Below, in pieces: positions 61,700 to 64,000 of a stretch of DNA of 64,000 nt. The DNA is from Amoebophrya sp. A120 (Eukaryota > Sar > Dinophyceae > Syndiniales > Amoebophryaceae): contig CAJINV010000001.1 in assembly GCA_905178155.1 (NCBI GenBank), positions 7,323,794-7,387,793 on the forward strand, read 5' to 3'. How positions within the stretch are numbered: position 1 is the first letter of the stretch; the number at the start of each line of letters is the position of its first letter. The position numbers and the translations under genes are program-made. The notes under the pieces are model-generated. The model did not search any database. It had not been told where the DNA came from and saw nothing but the letters and a program-made list of their open reading frames with translations.

Positions 61700-63621
61700 G
61701 GTACGTACTAGAAGTAAGTGCCTGGATCACGAAAAAACGCGGATCCTAAGGAACATAGCTGCACTAACCTTCCCCTTTGCTCTCGCCCTCAGTACAATCA
61801 GTGCGCAGCGCGGAGAAGAGAGAAGTCCTACGGGAGCCTAATCGGTGTTAAAAACGCGTGGAAAAAAAGAAGCATCCTCGCCTCTGTCCCTGAGAAAACA
61901 GAAAAATATAAATTTCGGGAAACCATATTCATGACCAGGCTCAACAAGAATCATGGGCGACCAACATACAAAAAACGTCATTGTCGCTCAGTCTCTTGCA
62001 CTCCTGTCTCCACCCTTGAGAGGACGAAAGACAAACAATACGATCGCGCCCTCACGACAGCAAACCGATGTAGAGTTGACGACCCACTGGTAGCTGCACA
62101 AGGAGCAACTGTCCATCTTTATCCGTACCCGACGACCCACAACCACACTTCAAGAACAAGGCCAAAGCAGAGCAAGAACCAGCTGCGCGTGTTGTAAAAA
62201 TGGTCGAGAATGATCTCTTCGACGTCGACCCAAAAGTAACCGGCCTTTATTTGGAGTTGTAAAACAAAATAAATGAAATCGTAGCTCGCTCTGACCTTTG
62301 CAGTACCATTTTCGCGTTGCAAGCAACCTTGGTTCTTTTGCGGCGTCGCACGAACAGACCTCACGTCCGTGCTTGAAAGTTGAAGTTCGGGATCGAGTTA
62401 CGTCCCACGCCGTCGAGTACGAGTACGATTACCATTACGAATGCGATTACTTAATGTTAAAACTTAAAGTTAAACTAGTCGAAGTACTAAATAATAAATC
62501 ATTCATCGTTTGATTGTAATACTGATGTGATGCTTCTTTTTCCTGTGCTTGCTCTGTATCATGCACACACCATCTCGATGACAGATTCCACATTGTAGAA
62601 AAAAGAGTGCGAGATTCCGTTGTATTTGCAGACCATATAACAAACAGGAAGAGATAAAATTAATACGAGAATGCTGAGTAACGGAAGAGAATAATGTAGC
62701 TGAAAAGTGTAAGCAAACAAAATAAATTGCGTATAATGCGTCCTGAATTTTTGACGTGCTAAACTACAGAGATGATGAGAAAACAAGCAAAACGAACTTC
62801 AACTTTTTGTTACTTGTAAGTTGACGCGAACATAAAAATTGTATGTGAAAAAACAAAAATGCTGCAAAATTTTACAGGACGTCACTCCCCTACATGCTAG
62901 TGGCGTTTTGCGGCAATAGACTAGTACTTTGACTTTCGTGATAGGATTGCCCTATCCTTCTGCTTGAATGCATCACATAAAATGTGCGAGATGAAAGCCA
63001 GAACTGCAACTACCAATTGATTCAAAAGCAGATGACAATGAAAACGATACACATGTCTCCTCGTAGTCGTCGGGTCTCGAAGACCCAAAGAAGAGTTCAG
63101 CTCCACTGCTTCGTTGGGTGTGCAGGATAAAAAACACTTTCACCATCACTCTTTCGCAATTCTGTTTCGGAGCAGGCTTATTTCTGCCGTGCAAGGAACG
63201 CAGTGAGAGCCATGAAAACTGTTCAATTCATGCATTTTTTTGCATGCATCATGGTACGAAAGGATGGTGCTAGTAGTATAATGGCTTTTTTTGTTGGTTA
63301 CCCTGAGCGCCCCACTTAGTCCGTATTAAGCCCATTCTGCTCCATCTCTCATCCAACGCAAAAACACCTCCGCACTACTAATCAAGATGGCATCCTCGGC
63401 CCCTGCGAAACGTGTTCGCCGCGGCGGAGCTCAAGTAATGTGCCGAACGATGAGCAGAGACACTGTCATGCTAGCTCATATCTTAGTGATTGCGATAATT
63501 CCTTCTATTTCTACTGTATCTGGTGCAAACAATTAGTCCGGGATTTTTCACATTGTAGTTCATACGCAAAAATACAAATAGCATCAGTAGCTCGAAGCGT
63601 GCTGTGCTGCAGAAGCAAGCA
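61700..63621. other. Intergenic, about 1.9 kb
   Basis: No gene is called. It contains a run of degenerate CGAGTA/CGATTA hexamers near 62407-62450 and a CATGCA palindrome around 63230-63250. An ATG at 63387 on the plus strand opens 16 codons ending at a possible GT donor (CAA/GTAATG); see findings. Confidence 0.45.
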
Positions 63622-63975
63622 CTATTGGGGTCTCCTCTTGATTAGGAAGCGCAGTGTTTTTCCGATGGATACGTCCGCCTGCCCACCCTGTAATTGCGCG
63701 TTACTTTGTCTCGCAGAAGCACAAGAAACCGAGTCCTCCCCGTCCCCGCCCTCCATGGCCGAAAACAGACCCGTGGCCGCCCGCACATCCGGATCCGCGC
63801 GCCTCAAATTGTCGTATTGTTGTTGCTGTGCCGGCGTGCAGTCCCCGGGCAACGTATTCGCGCCGTTCCGGATGCCAGGGCCCCGCACCGGAGCGGACAT
63901 GGACCGAGGCAAGGCTGCAGGCGGGGTCGCCGCCGGCAGAGCTGCGTCATCGCGGTCCGCCGCTTCCCCGTCCAT
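63622..63975 (-). CDS. Partial unknown protein at right edge (doubtful)
   Basis: A minus-strand frame of 117 codons rich in Ala/Gly/Asp/Arg, with QQQQYDNLRRADPDVRAATG and a C-terminal GKTLRFLIKRRPQ before TAG. Codon third positions are GC-rich as in neighbouring genes, and the strand fits the array. The frame is still open upstream of the first ATG at the window edge, so the start may lie outside. A competing plus-strand reading also stays open here, so the strand is not certain. Confidence 0.4.
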   Translation of the reverse strand: MDGEAADRDDAALPAATPPAALPRSMSAPVRGPGIRNGANTLPGDCTPAQQQQYDNLRRADPDVRAATGLFSAMEGGDGEDSVSCASARQSNAQLQGGQADVSIGKTLRFLIKRRPQ

Positions 63976-64000
63976 CGGTTCGCCCCCCGCAGCAGCCGCG

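Noticed and set aside
61718-62197. 159-codon plus-strand frame upstream of the transporter gene
   Set aside because: No domain, composition unlike neighbouring exons, strand opposite to the array, no splice context.

Overview
The window looks like nuclear DNA of an alveolate, most plausibly a dinoflagellate or syndinian (Amoebophrya-like). All protein genes I can assemble are multi-exon and lie on the minus strand, head to tail. Several exons are interrupted by short inverted-repeat elements that must be removed as introns without GT-AG ends. A flagellar gene (CFAP100) points to a motile stage. The standard genetic code fits every gene. The taxon is an inference from gene arrangement and introners, not from a marker gene.

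Layout (coordinates rise, transcription runs right to left): Cid1-like terminal nucleotidyltransferase with very long disordered flanks (585-6467); coiled-coil protein with two MATH-like domains (8187-10361); unknown protein (11408-12908); GC-rich island; class V aminotransferase with two introners (14971-17316); coiled-coil protein (17790-19055); GC-rich island; membrane RING-H2 protein (21866-23548); large unknown coiled-coil protein (24222-28784); small weak gene (29274-29968); three-KH RNA-binding protein (32356-36829); coiled-coil protein with one introner (38537-40945); GC-rich island; giant divergent Sec24-like COPII protein with one introner (42814-49611); coiled-coil protein with three introners (50448-52969); CFAP100 (53980-57020); folate/biopterin-type transporter with three introners (58248-61699); a doubtful partial gene at the right edge.

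The most interesting content is a set of ten introner-like elements in four sequence families. They are 150-285 bp long, with terminal inverted repeats whose outer ends read TATC...GATA (or one-base variants), and each is flanked by a 5-bp direct repeat. For every one, deleting the element plus exactly one copy of the 5-bp repeat restores an open frame and, where the protein family is recognisable, restores the expected domain. Family B occurs in both orientations inside genes transcribed the same way. Three pairs of elements isolate mini-exons of 44, 45 and 52 nt.

The genes do not form an operon or one pathway. Two RNA-binding proteins (nucleotidyltransferase and KH protein) share Gly/Lys/Gln-rich tails. 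Sec24 serves secretory traffic, CFAP100 the axoneme, and the transporter acts in membranes.
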